Positions 1 through 6,794 of a DNA stretch of 7,056 nucleotides are shown here, piece after piece. The stretch spans positions 1 through 7,056 of the forward strand of contig CAUDRD010000078.1 in NCBI GenBank assembly GCA_958451705.1, in the 5' to 3' direction. How positions within the stretch are numbered: position 1 is the stretch's first letter; each line of letters starts with the position of its first letter. This DNA comes from an uncultured Oscillospiraceae bacterium (GTDB lineage Bacteria; Bacillota; Clostridia; Oscillospirales; Acutalibacteraceae). The notes below the pieces were generated by a model. The model worked only from the letters and a program-made list of their open reading frames with translations, did no database searches and had not been told where the DNA came from. Both the position numbers and the translations under genes were made by a program.

Positions 1-6
1 CCTCGT

Positions 7-1728
7 GTGACTAAGAAAGAAAGGATGTCAGATTTGGAAAAGGTTAAAAAGTCAAGAAAAAATGTATTAAACAACCTGAAAAGTGCCACCACCAGAGAGA
101 TTTTAGCGTTTTCCCTTCTTCCCTTTGGATTGCTTACGTTTACAAACGTTATAGGCGGTGCCCTTAACGTTTATTTCTCCGACGTTTTAGGACTAGGACT
201 CGTTGCAACGGGACTTATTTTGGCTCTTACAAAAGTATGGGATGCAATCAATGACCCAATGATGGGTATGCTTGTTGACAGAACCAGAACAAAATGGGGT
301 AAATGCCGTCCCTGGGTTATCAGCATGTCTATTCCACTGTGCGTTTCCCTTGTGCTTCTGTTTGCACCAGTTGATTTTGGCGACAGATTCGGTACATTTA
401 CCATTTCCCAGATAAACCTCGAAGAGACAATTGCCACTATCGGCAAGGATTTCCATGTTATAAGAGAGCAAAGCGGAGCAATATCTGTAGGTAACTTCTG
501 GTACGCCGTTATTGCCTACCTTATTTTCTACACATTCAATACCGCTGTTGACATTCCTTATCAGGGACTTACTCCCCTTGTTTTCCCTCAGAGTGAGCTG
601 AGAGTTAAAGCTATTTCATGGAGTAATATTATCGGTTCAATTGGAACAGTGCTTCCCTCAATTGTATTTTTCCCCATTGTTTATGCTTTCAAAGATGAGC
701 GCCAGGGATATTTTGTTGCGGCCATTGTTTTCGCAGTACTTGCCGGCGTTCCCATGATTGCCTCTTTCTTCGGTATAAGAGAAAAGGTTTACATAAAGCC
801 ACAGAAAGTAAAGTATACCAAAACCCTTAAGATGATCTTCAAAAATAAGAATATGACCGTTCTTATTGTTACTGCATTTTTCTCTGCAATAACAAACATC
901 GGCGCAATGTTCCTTATGTATTTTGCTAAGTGGAACTGCTACGGAATTTTCGATTTCCCGGCAATTGAGGCTTGGATGAAATCAACACTCGGATTCTCAA
1001 TCCCGCTTTCGGAAGAGGGTATTCTTTTCCCGGTTCTGAGCATTTCAAGCGGTATTTCTTATATGCTTTCAATGGCAATAGTTCCGCCGCTCCTTAAAAG
1101 AATGGACAAGAAAACCCTTTGGATAAGAATGAGCCTTATTTTTGCAGCGGCAGATGTGCTTGTTTTCCTTATCTGCATGTATGTTGTACCTTACACCAGC
1201 GCAGATCTTGCAGTAGCAAGAGCCGGATTTGCAGTGTATGCAATTCTCCGTTTCTTCACAAACTTCCCGGTAGGTATGAGCCTTGTGCTTATAACGGCTA
1301 TTTTCTCCGATACTGTTGACACTATCGAAATGGAGTCAGGAGAGCGTCTTGAAGGTGCGGTTTTCTCCTTTAAGAGTCTTGTTAACAAATTCGGTATTGC
1401 CGGATTTAACCTTATAATCATGGCAATAGTTAACGCCTTCGGATACGAAAATCTTCAGCTTCTTGCAACTAAGAAGGAAGAGCTTGCACAGGTTGGTCAG
1501 ACTCTTCAGAGAAGCGAAGTGCTTCAGTATGAGCCTGCTCTTAACGCAATTTTCTTTATGCTTACAGTAATGGGAGCTATCGGTCTTGTGCTTCAGGCTA
1601 TCCCCATGTTCTTCTACAAATTTGACGAAAAAGAGAACGAAGCAAAAATTGCAAAGTTCCGTGAGGAAAAAGAGGCAAGACTTCAGGCAGAGCTTGACGC
1701 AGCTATGGCTACACAGTCACAGAAATAA
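7..1728 (+). CDS. GPH-family (MelB-like) sugar/cation symporter
   Basis: This is a polytopic membrane permease of the glycoside-pentoside-hexuronide:cation symporter family (MFS fold), expected to import a sugar or glycoside with Na+ or H+. Visible hallmarks are WDAINDP at residues 78-84, followed by the cytoplasmic loop DRTRTKWGKCRPW (91-103), DIPY at 182-185, and the late signature SDTVDTIEMESGERLEG (434-450). By alignment to MelB, the cation-site residues D55, N58, D59 and D124 correspond to D79, N82, D83 and D182, and K377 to K461. At 573 residues it is longer than the usual 450-500. The extra length is in hydrophilic loops near 122-162, 308-338 and 480-510, plus a charged, probably helical C-terminal tail from about 538. 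The start is uncertain. GTG at 7 has almost no upstream sequence, ATG at 25 has AAGG directly abutting it, and the frame is open to base 1, so the gene may begin outside the window. Family is secure; substrate is unknown. Confidence 0.9.
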   Translation: MTKKERMSDLEKVKKSRKNVLNNLKSATTREILAFSLLPFGLLTFTNVIGGALNVYFSDVLGLGLVATGLILALTKVWDAINDPMMGMLVDRTRTKWGKCRPWVISMSIPLCVSLVLLFAPVDFGDRFGTFTISQINLEETIATIGKDFHVIREQSGAISVGNFWYAVIAYLIFYTFNTAVDIPYQGLTPLVFPQSELRVKAISWSNIIGSIGTVLPSIVFFPIVYAFKDERQGYFVAAIVFAVLAGVPMIASFFGIREKVYIKPQKVKYTKTLKMIFKNKNMTVLIVTAFFSAITNIGAMFLMYFAKWNCYGIFDFPAIEAWMKSTLGFSIPLSEEGILFPVLSISSGISYMLSMAIVPPLLKRMDKKTLWIRMSLIFAAADVLVFLICMYVVPYTSADLAVARAGFAVYAILRFFTNFPVGMSLVLITAIFSDTVDTIEMESGERLEGAVFSFKSLVNKFGIAGFNLIIMAIVNAFGYENLQLLATKKEELAQVGQTLQRSEVLQYEPALNAIFFMLTVMGAIGLVLQAIPMFFYKFDEKENEAKIAKFREEKEARLQAELDAAMATQSQK

Positions 1729-1746
1729 AATTTCATATAAAAGTAT

Positions 1747-1774
1747 AGGAGCTCTCATTTTAATGAGGGCTCCT
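1747..1774. terminator. Probable bidirectional terminator between convergent genes
   Basis: A 28-base dyad begins AGGAGC and ends GCTCCT. It pairs over about 12-13 base pairs (one T-G wobble) with a very short loop. It lies 18 bases after the permease stop and 20 bases beyond the hydrolase stop. Flanking T tracts are imperfect: on + it is followed by TATTTGCGTTTT, on - by ATACTTTTATATG. It could serve both converging transcripts, but the weak T tracts leave efficiency uncertain. Confidence 0.75.
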
Positions 1775-1794
1775 TATTTGCGTTTTATGATAGT

Positions 1795-3381
1795 TTATTT
1801 AGCAGGTCTGAGCAAGCCGAAAATATCAGGGTCGATAACCGGCAGGGCAGAGGAGACAACTCCTTTAGCTGCGGCTTTAAGGGGACTTGTAACATGAAGG
1901 CCGATAAATCCCATCCAGAATACCGCAAGGTCATAAAGGGGCTGCTCAGCCCGTGAATGGATGATGACGGCTCCTCTTTCTCCGAAAACGAACCTCATTT
2001 TTCTTATCTGGGTCATCTGTAAAGGTCTTATCCATACTTCAAAGCTGTCGTCGCTTCTCCAAGCTCCCTGTGCAGCTATATCAAGGTGCAGGTCGGCAAG
2101 CTGAATTTTGCTCATTCTCACCTTTCCGTCAAGGCCTATCTCAATAGTATTTTCGGGGCTGTTTTTCTCTTTAAAGGTCATGAATGCGCTGCTGAGTGAA
2201 AATTCAAAACGTATATTGTCTATATTTCCCGGCTTTTTGGACAGCATAAATGCAGCCGGTGCCGCAAGAATACTTGCAAATCCCGTATCTCTCGTATGTA
2301 TTGATTTTCCACGTAGCCTTTCCTCAGCCTGTGGATTTCTCGGCATAACCTCCATAAGGGGCATACTGAGAGATGATATTTTTTCCTTTAATTTTTTAAG
2401 AGCTTCCGGGTTTTCCGGCATGGGTTCATCAGTAAAGCCTCGAGGAAAATGTCGCCAGATTGCGTTTAAGGTTTCCTGCTCGTCTGGAGCTCCGGCGTTT
2501 GTGACAATGCAGCAGTCATAGTCCTTCATGGCAATTGAAAACTGAGAAAACAAACCGTCGCAGCGGTAAGAGTTTGGCAGCCTGTTCATCCAGAACTGGA
2601 AGCCGTATCCAACTCTGTTGTCGGGCTTTCCGGGAGCGTTATCCACCTGATATGAGGTAGCCTGCTGGAGATAGTCGGCAGGTATTACCTGCTTTCCCTC
2701 CCATATTCCGTTTTGAAGGCAGCACTGTATTATTTTGGCCTGATCCTCAGTTTTCAGCTGCAAGCCCCAGCCTCCGGCTTCAATGCCGTTTTGGTCGGCT
2801 TCCCAGAAAGGACGATCTATTCCAAGTGGCTCAAAAAGCCTCGGCATAAGGTAATCGGTGACGCTCATGCCTGTGACTTTGTTAATAATGGCACAGAGCA
2901 TATATGAGTTTTCGTTTGTATAGACGAATTTTGTACCCGGTTTCCATGCAAAGGGCGCTGATAAAAAGTTTTTAATCCAGTCCATCTTTTCCGTATTCAC
3001 TGCGGGATTCATAAGCTTTCCGCTGGTCATGGTCAAAAGATGGCGGATATTAAGTTCCATAGCTTCTCTGGGGATGACTCTGGGAAGTTTATCTTCAAAA
3101 AGAGGATAAACTTTTGTGCTGAGAGAAATGAGCCCTTCGGATATTGCAAAACCTATTGCCAGTGAGGCGATGCTCTTGCTGTGCGAATACATTGTGTGTG
3201 CCGTTTCGCTGTTAAAGGGTTTCCACCAGGCCTCGGCCGCTACTTTGCCGTGGCGAAGTATCATAAAGGAGTGAAGCTCAACTTTGCTCTTTTCACAGTC
3301 CTCTATAAAATTTAGGATTGATTCCGACGAAATTCCCAAAGATTCAGGGCTGGAAGCTCGTTCTAAATACTTTTTAGCCAT
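1795..3381 (-). CDS. Serine hydrolase, class C beta-lactamase / PBP-like fold
   Basis: This gene encodes a 528-residue protein of the beta-lactamase/transpeptidase-like serine hydrolase superfamily (Pfam Beta-lactamase type). Members include esterases, D-aminopeptidases and amide hydrolases, so the name does not imply antibiotic resistance. The nucleophile motif SxxK is SHSK at 66-69 inside MYSHSKSIAS. The second motif YxN is YTN at 154-156, after the typical WKPGTKFVY. HLLTMTSG (114-121) and RLFEPLGI (181-188) are further landmarks of the fold. The third active-site strand appears to be CDGLFSQ (274-280) in place of KTG or HxG. The catalytic domain covers about residues 15-315. A further C-terminal region (about 325-528), rich in beta-strand-like stretches, is not one I recognise. 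There is no signal peptide or membrane anchor, so it is probably cytoplasmic. I chose ATG at 3381 because an in-frame ATG at 3441 falls inside the promoter, and AGGAGAG precedes 3381. Substrate is unknown. Confidence 0.88.
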   Translation of the reverse strand: MAKKYLERASSPESLGISSESILNFIEDCEKSKVELHSFMILRHGKVAAEAWWKPFNSETAHTMYSHSKSIASLAIGFAISEGLISLSTKVYPLFEDKLPRVIPREAMELNIRHLLTMTSGKLMNPAVNTEKMDWIKNFLSAPFAWKPGTKFVYTNENSYMLCAIINKVTGMSVTDYLMPRLFEPLGIDRPFWEADQNGIEAGGWGLQLKTEDQAKIIQCCLQNGIWEGKQVIPADYLQQATSYQVDNAPGKPDNRVGYGFQFWMNRLPNSYRCDGLFSQFSIAMKDYDCCIVTNAGAPDEQETLNAIWRHFPRGFTDEPMPENPEALKKLKEKISSLSMPLMEVMPRNPQAEERLRGKSIHTRDTGFASILAAPAAFMLSKKPGNIDNIRFEFSLSSAFMTFKEKNSPENTIEIGLDGKVRMSKIQLADLHLDIAAQGAWRSDDSFEVWIRPLQMTQIRKMRFVFGERGAVIIHSRAEQPLYDLAVFWMGFIGLHVTSPLKAAAKGVVSSALPVIDPDIFGLLRPAK

Positions 3382-3393
3382 ATTTATTTTGAT

Positions 3394-3400
3394 CTCTCCT
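3394..3400 (-). promoter_or_regulatory. Ribosome binding site fixing the hydrolase start at 3381
   Basis: On the minus strand AGGAGAG lies 12 bases ahead of the ATG at 3381-3379. The spacing is slightly long, but this is the only Shine-Dalgarno match nearby. It supports MAKKYLERAS as the true N-terminus instead of the 20-residue-longer frame. Confidence 0.7.
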
Positions 3401-3431
3401 TTTTTTATTTTATGTAATATTTTATTAGTGA

Positions 3432-3460
3432 ATTGTAACACTTTTTGTCGATTTTGTAAA
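3432..3460 (-). promoter_or_regulatory. SigA-type promoter of the serine hydrolase gene
   Basis: Reading the minus strand, TTTACA (3460-3455) is followed after exactly 17 bases by TACAAT (3437-3432). A TG one base before the -10 makes it an extended -10. Each hexamer is one mismatch from consensus. Transcription should start near 3425, giving a leader of about 44 bases before the ATG at 3381. Confidence 0.8.
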
Positions 3461-3498
3461 GAATTTGTATCAAAATCAACGTAAACTTATACGGATGT

Positions 3499-3526
3499 TT
3501 ATAATTATTCTTTTTAAAAATTATAA
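3499..3526. other. AT-only dyad between the divergent promoters
   Basis: TTATAATT at 3499-3506 and AATTATAA at 3519-3526 form a perfect 8-base inverted repeat around a 12-base A/T-rich spacer. It lies upstream of both divergent promoters. It might act as an UP element or as a binding site, but sequences this AT-rich form dyads by chance, so no function is assigned. Confidence 0.3.
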
Positions 3527-3623
3527 TTTGCAAATGTCATAGTAAAAGGTTTGTGAAAAAACATTATAAAAACGGTTGACATGAAAGGTTTTTTATTCAC
3601 TGATACAAAGTTTCTTTTTACTC

Positions 3624-3651
3624 TTAAAACTGTCGAAAAAGCTGTTATAAT
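3624..3651 (+). promoter_or_regulatory. Promoter of the pflBA operon
   Basis: A perfect TATAAT at 3646-3651 is preceded by TG plus one base (3643-3645), an extended -10. The best -35 is TTAAAA at 3624-3629 with a 16-base spacer, matching consensus at four of six positions. The predicted start is near 3657-3658, which coincides with the first base of a strong stem in the leader. This leaves a leader of about 140 bases before pflB. Confidence 0.7.
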
Positions 3652-3664
3652 ACTTATGGAAAGA

Positions 3665-3676
3665 CTTGTATACAAG
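3665..3676. promoter_or_regulatory. Perfect 12-bp palindrome, possible operator for pflBA
   Basis: CTTGTATACAAG is a perfect palindrome located about 8 to 19 bases after the predicted transcription start. This is a common place for a repressor site. The TGTATACA core resembles operators of some GntR-type regulators, but no regulator gene is present to support an assignment. It also overlaps the first leader stem, so it could be partly an RNA feature. Confidence 0.45.
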
Positions 3677-3730
3677 ATATAGTGTCTATTCCACAGTACA
3701 ATAAATTTCGTCACTAAGACGATTTATACC

Positions 3731-3774
3731 GGCGCAGTTTTCCGCACAAACGGCGCCAATAAACTAAGGTGCGG
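3731..3774 (+). promoter_or_regulatory. Candidate H-type pseudoknot upstream of the pflB ribosome binding site
   Basis: Stem 1 is GGCGC (3731-3735) with GCGCC (3753-3757). Stem 2 is CCGCAC (3742-3747) with GTGCGG (3769-3774). The halves interleave in the order S1, S2, S1', S2', which is H-type topology. Loop 1 is AGTTTT, loop 2 AAACG and loop 3 AATAAACTAAG. A U-rich loop 1 and an A-rich loop 3 are what compact pseudoknots use for base triples. The stems are GC-rich in an otherwise AT-rich leader. Ten bases separate the knot from the GGAAGG core of the ribosome binding site. Pairing is read directly from sequence; folding in the cell is inferred. Confidence 0.5.
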
Positions 3775-3797
3775 TTATTTGAAAGGAAGGGATAAAA

Positions 3798-5993
3798 ATG
3801 GAAAACAAAATTAACGTAAGAGATTTCATCATTGAAAACTACACCCCTTATTACGGTGACGGTGATTTCCTTGCCCCCGCAACGGAAAAAACACTTAAGC
3901 TTTTTGATAAGGTAAAGAAGCTCATGGAGGCTGAAAGACAGGCCGGCGGAGTTCTCGATATCGACGAGCATACAATTTCAACAATTTCCGCCCATGAGCC
4001 CGGATATATCGACAAGGACCTTGAGGACATTGTAGGTCTTCAGACAGATGCTCCTCTTAAGAGAGCTATCATCCCCTTCGGCGGAATCCGCATGGTTCGT
4101 TCCTCTCTCAAGGCATATAACCGTGAAATGGATCCCAGAGTTGAAGAGATCTTCCGTTACAGAAAGACTCATAACGACGGCGTTTTTGACTGCTATTCAG
4201 ATGAAATGAGAAAAGCACGTCACACAGGTATTATCACAGGTCTTCCCGATGCATACGGCAGAGGAAGAATTATCGGTGACTACCGCCGTGTAGCTCTTTA
4301 CGGCGTTGACTTCCTTATTGAGCAGAAGAAAGAGGCTAAAAACGAGATTGCAAACCGTGAAAGACTTCATGGTGAAGAAATCAGAACTCTCGAAGAGATT
4401 TCCGATCAGATAAGAGCTCTTGAGGAACTTAAAGTTATGGCTGAAAAATACGGCTATGACATAAGCAAGCCCGCAACAGATTTCAAAGAGGCTGTTCAGT
4501 GGGTATACTTCGGATACCTGGGAGCTGTTAAGGAGCAGAACGGCGCAGCAATGAGCCTCGGCCGTGTTTCCACATTCCTCGATATCTACGCAGAGCGCGA
4601 CCTTAAGAGCGGCAAGTACACTGAGAGTGAAATTCAGGAGATTGTTGACTCCTTTGTTATGAAGCTTCGTATGGTTCGTTTCCTGAGAACTCCCGCTTAC
4701 GATGAGCTTTTCTCCGGAGACCCCACATGGGTTACAGAGTCAATCGGTGGTATCGGCCTTGACGGACGTCCTCTTGTAACAAAGAACTCCTTCCGTTTCC
4801 TCCACACTCTCGTAAACCTCGGACCTGCTCCCGAGCCCAACATGACAATCCTCTGGAGCTCAAAGCTTCCCGAAGGCTTTAAGAATTTCTGCTCAAAGAT
4901 TTCAATTGAAACTTCTTCAATTCAGTACGAGAACGATGACCTTATGCGTGCAAAGTTTGGCGACGACTACGGCATTGCCTGCTGCGTAAGCGCAATGAGA
5001 ATCGGTAAGCAGATGCAGTTCTTTGGAGCAAGAGCAAATCTTGCAAAGGCTCTTCTTTACGCTATAAACGGCGGTAAGGACGAGAAGAGCGGAGAACAGA
5101 TTGCTCCCGCTTTCGAGCCCATCACAGACGAGTATCTTGATTACGATAAAGTTTACGAAAAGTACGACAAAATGTGCGACTGGCTTGCCGGCCTCTACAT
5201 CAACACCCTTAACATTATCCACTATATGCACGATAAATACGCTTATGAAAAGCTTGAGATGGCTCTTCATGATGAGGATATAGTAAGAACCTCTGCTTGC
5301 GGTATTGCAGGTTTCAGCGTTGTTGTTGACAGCCTTTCAGCTATCAAGTACGCAAAGGTTAAGCCTATCCGCAACGAGGACGGACTTGTTGTTGACTACG
5401 AAATCGAAGGTGACTATCCCGCATTCGGCAACAACGATCCCAGAGTTGACGAGATTGCTTGTGAAGTTGTTGAAAAGTTTATGGCTAAACTTGCACAGCA
5501 CCACACATACCGTCATTCAAAACCCACTCTTTCAATTCTTACAATTACATCAAACGTTGTTTACGGTAAGAAGACTGGTAATACTCCTGACGGACGTCGT
5601 GCAGGTGAGCCTTTTGCTCCCGGTGCTAACCCCATGCACAAGAGAGATAAAAACGGATGCATAGCTTCAATGATGTCCGTTGCAAAGCTTCCCTACGACT
5701 CAGCTGAGGACGGTATTTCCTACACATTCTCAATTGTTCCCGCAGCGCTTGGTAAGACCGAGGACGAAAAAATAGTAAACCTCTCAAAGCTTCTTGACGG
5801 ATACTTCGACGAGACAGGACATCACATTAACGTCAACGTTCTCAACCGTGAAGTTCTTCTTGACGCTATGGATCATCCGGAGCTTTATCCTCAGCTTACA
5901 GTCAGAGTTTCAGGCTACGCTGTAAACTTCGTAAAGCTTACAAGAGAGCAGCAGCTTGACGTTATTAACCGTACTTTCCACACCCGCTTCTAA
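3798..5993 (+). CDS. pflB: Formate C-acetyltransferase (pyruvate formate-lyase)
   Basis: This cytoplasmic glycyl radical enzyme converts pyruvate plus CoA to acetyl-CoA and formate under anaerobic conditions. The 731 residues cover a complete enzyme (E. coli PflB has 760). The catalytic cysteine pair is C395-C396 in YGIACCVSAM, corresponding to C418-C419. The radical glycine is G706 in RVSGYAV, corresponding to G734. Substrate-site counterparts are W311 in DPTWVTESIGG, R412 in FFGARANLAK and the arginine near 155 in GLPDAYGRGRI. The cysteine pair and near-identical blocks around it mark true PFL, as opposed to glycerol dehydratase, choline lyase or another glycyl radical enzyme. The start is well supported: AAAGGAAGGG sits six bases before the ATG, and MENKINVRDFI aligns with a normal N-terminus. 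The gene ends TAATAA, 26 bases before pflA. It is probably transcribed from 3624-3651 through the structured leader. No frameshift or missing active-site residue is seen. Confidence 0.98.
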   Translation: MENKINVRDFIIENYTPYYGDGDFLAPATEKTLKLFDKVKKLMEAERQAGGVLDIDEHTISTISAHEPGYIDKDLEDIVGLQTDAPLKRAIIPFGGIRMVRSSLKAYNREMDPRVEEIFRYRKTHNDGVFDCYSDEMRKARHTGIITGLPDAYGRGRIIGDYRRVALYGVDFLIEQKKEAKNEIANRERLHGEEIRTLEEISDQIRALEELKVMAEKYGYDISKPATDFKEAVQWVYFGYLGAVKEQNGAAMSLGRVSTFLDIYAERDLKSGKYTESEIQEIVDSFVMKLRMVRFLRTPAYDELFSGDPTWVTESIGGIGLDGRPLVTKNSFRFLHTLVNLGPAPEPNMTILWSSKLPEGFKNFCSKISIETSSIQYENDDLMRAKFGDDYGIACCVSAMRIGKQMQFFGARANLAKALLYAINGGKDEKSGEQIAPAFEPITDEYLDYDKVYEKYDKMCDWLAGLYINTLNIIHYMHDKYAYEKLEMALHDEDIVRTSACGIAGFSVVVDSLSAIKYAKVKPIRNEDGLVVDYEIEGDYPAFGNNDPRVDEIACEVVEKFMAKLAQHHTYRHSKPTLSILTITSNVVYGKKTGNTPDGRRAGEPFAPGANPMHKRDKNGCIASMMSVAKLPYDSAEDGISYTFSIVPAALGKTEDEKIVNLSKLLDGYFDETGHHINVNVLNREVLLDAMDHPELYPQLTVRVSGYAVNFVKLTREQQLDVINRTFHTRF

Positions 5994-6019
5994 TAAAAAA
6001 TACACAGGCAGGGTTATTT

Positions 6020-6754
6020 ATGGGCAAAGAGCTAATAGGAAAATTTCATTCAAAAGAGACATTTGGCACTGTTGACGGTCCGGGAATACGCTATGTTGCA
6101 TTTATGCAGGGCTGCGCCTTAAGATGCAGATACTGCCATAATCCCGACACCTGGCTTCCCGGCTCTTACAGCTACACTATGACAGTTGACGAGCTGGTCA
6201 ATGATGTAAAGCAGTACAGAAATTTTATCCGTACCGGAGGAGTGACCTTCTCCGGCGGAGAGCCTCTTCTCCAGCATGAGTTTGTCACCGAAGCCATTTT
6301 AAGACTTAAAGAGGAGGGTTTCGGAACTGCTCTTGATACCTGCGGATACTTTCCTCTTGAAAAGGCAAAGACAGCTCTTCTTGAAGCGGAAGTGGTAATG
6401 CTCGACATTAAGGCAATAGACAGCGCTATGTGTACTGCCATTACCGGACAGAGTAATGAAAACGCTCTTAAAGTGCTTCGTTTCCTCGAAGATAACGGGC
6501 AGAGAGTTTGGATACGCCATGTACTGCTTCCCGGATTCACCCTTATGGAGCCGGAGCTTAGAAAGCTTGCAGACTTTTTAAAGGATTATAAATGCATTGA
6601 ATGTGTTGAACTTCTGCCCTTCCACAAAATGGGAGAGTTTAAGTGGGAACAGCTTAACCTGAGTTATTCTCTCAAGGGAGTAGCTTCTCCGGCAGCGGAA
6701 GAGGTTGAAAGAGCGAGAAGAATTTTCACTGAAGCAGGCATTAAGCTCCATTAA
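6020..6754 (+). CDS. pflA: Pyruvate formate-lyase activating enzyme (radical SAM)
   Basis: This radical S-adenosylmethionine enzyme abstracts a hydrogen from the radical glycine of PflB (G706 here). It has 244 residues, close to E. coli PflA at 246. The [4Fe-4S] cluster motif CX3CX2C is C32, C36 and C39 in GCALRCRYCHNPDTW. Other signatures are FGTVDGPGIR (15-24), GGVTFSGGEPLLQ (73-85) for SAM binding, ALDTCG (104-109) and VMLDIK (126-131). These match PFL-activating enzymes, and no extra ferredoxin-like cluster domain is inserted as in activases of some other glycyl radical enzymes. A modest ribosome binding site, GCAGGG (6008-6013), lies six bases before the ATG. The 26-base gap to pflB, with no promoter or terminator, indicates co-transcription. 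The gene is complete and is followed by a strong terminator. Confidence 0.97.
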   Translation: MGKELIGKFHSKETFGTVDGPGIRYVAFMQGCALRCRYCHNPDTWLPGSYSYTMTVDELVNDVKQYRNFIRTGGVTFSGGEPLLQHEFVTEAILRLKEEGFGTALDTCGYFPLEKAKTALLEAEVVMLDIKAIDSAMCTAITGQSNENALKVLRFLEDNGQRVWIRHVLLPGFTLMEPELRKLADFLKDYKCIECVELLPFHKMGEFKWEQLNLSYSLKGVASPAAEEVERARRIFTEAGIKLH

Positions 6755-6766
6755 TGCACAAAATTT

Positions 6767-6793
6767 AAAGCACCGCTTAGGCGGTGCTTTTTT
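6767..6793 (+). terminator. Rho-independent terminator of pflBA
   Basis: AAAGCACCGC (6767-6776) and GCGGTGCTTT (6781-6790) form a perfect ten-base-pair stem with a TTAG loop. Three more Ts follow, making a run of six in all. It begins 13 bases after the pflA stop, the standard arrangement for the end of an operon. Confidence 0.95.
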
Positions 6794-6794
6794 A

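Larger units (their letters stand above)
3657..3797 (+). promoter_or_regulatory. Structured 5' leader of pflB mRNA (candidate cis-regulatory RNA)
   Basis: Three helical elements fill the leader almost end to end. First, TGGAAAGAC (3657-3665) pairs with GTCTATTCCA (3684-3693), nine base pairs with one bulged A, starting at the predicted +1. Second, ATAAAT and CGTC (3701-3712, two-T bulge) pair with GACG and ATTTAT (3718-3727), ten base pairs around an ACTAA loop. Third is the pseudoknot at 3731-3774, described separately. The ribosome binding site AAAGGAAGGG (3782-3791) follows directly. I do not recognise a known riboswitch class. No U-tract terminator is visible in the leader, so any control would more likely act on translation, RNA stability or protein binding. 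Confidence 0.5.

Noticed and set aside
3551..3568. Rex redox-repressor site at TTGTGAA
   Set aside because: Only the left half-site is present; the expected inverted half TTCACAA after four bases reads CATTATA.
3576..3604. Perfect TTGACA at 3576-3581 as the -35 of a pflB promoter
   Set aside because: No acceptable -10 lies 16-18 bases downstream. The nearest candidates (TGATAC, GATACA) need 19-20 bases, and the TG-extended TATAAT at 3646 is far better. It could still be a minor or activated promoter.
3514..3714. 66-codon minus-strand frame in the divergent intergenic region
   Set aside because: It overlaps the pfl promoter and leader, has no ribosome binding site, and its composition is that of translated AT-rich spacer.
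3731..3769. preQ1-I riboswitch, because of the tail AAACTAAGG after a stem
   Set aside because: The loop is too long and lacks the conserved cytosine-containing block. Stem 2 here is six GC-rich pairs, and the downstream gene has no link to queuosine.
3731..3774. ZTP (pfl motif) riboswitch in the pflB leader
   Set aside because: The name suggests a link, but the conserved core with CCGCCTGGGC is not found, and the interleaved stems have a different layout.
4917..5270. 117-codon minus-strand frame inside pflB
   Set aside because: It is a mirror of the strongly biased pflB codons, has no ribosome binding site and matches no known family.
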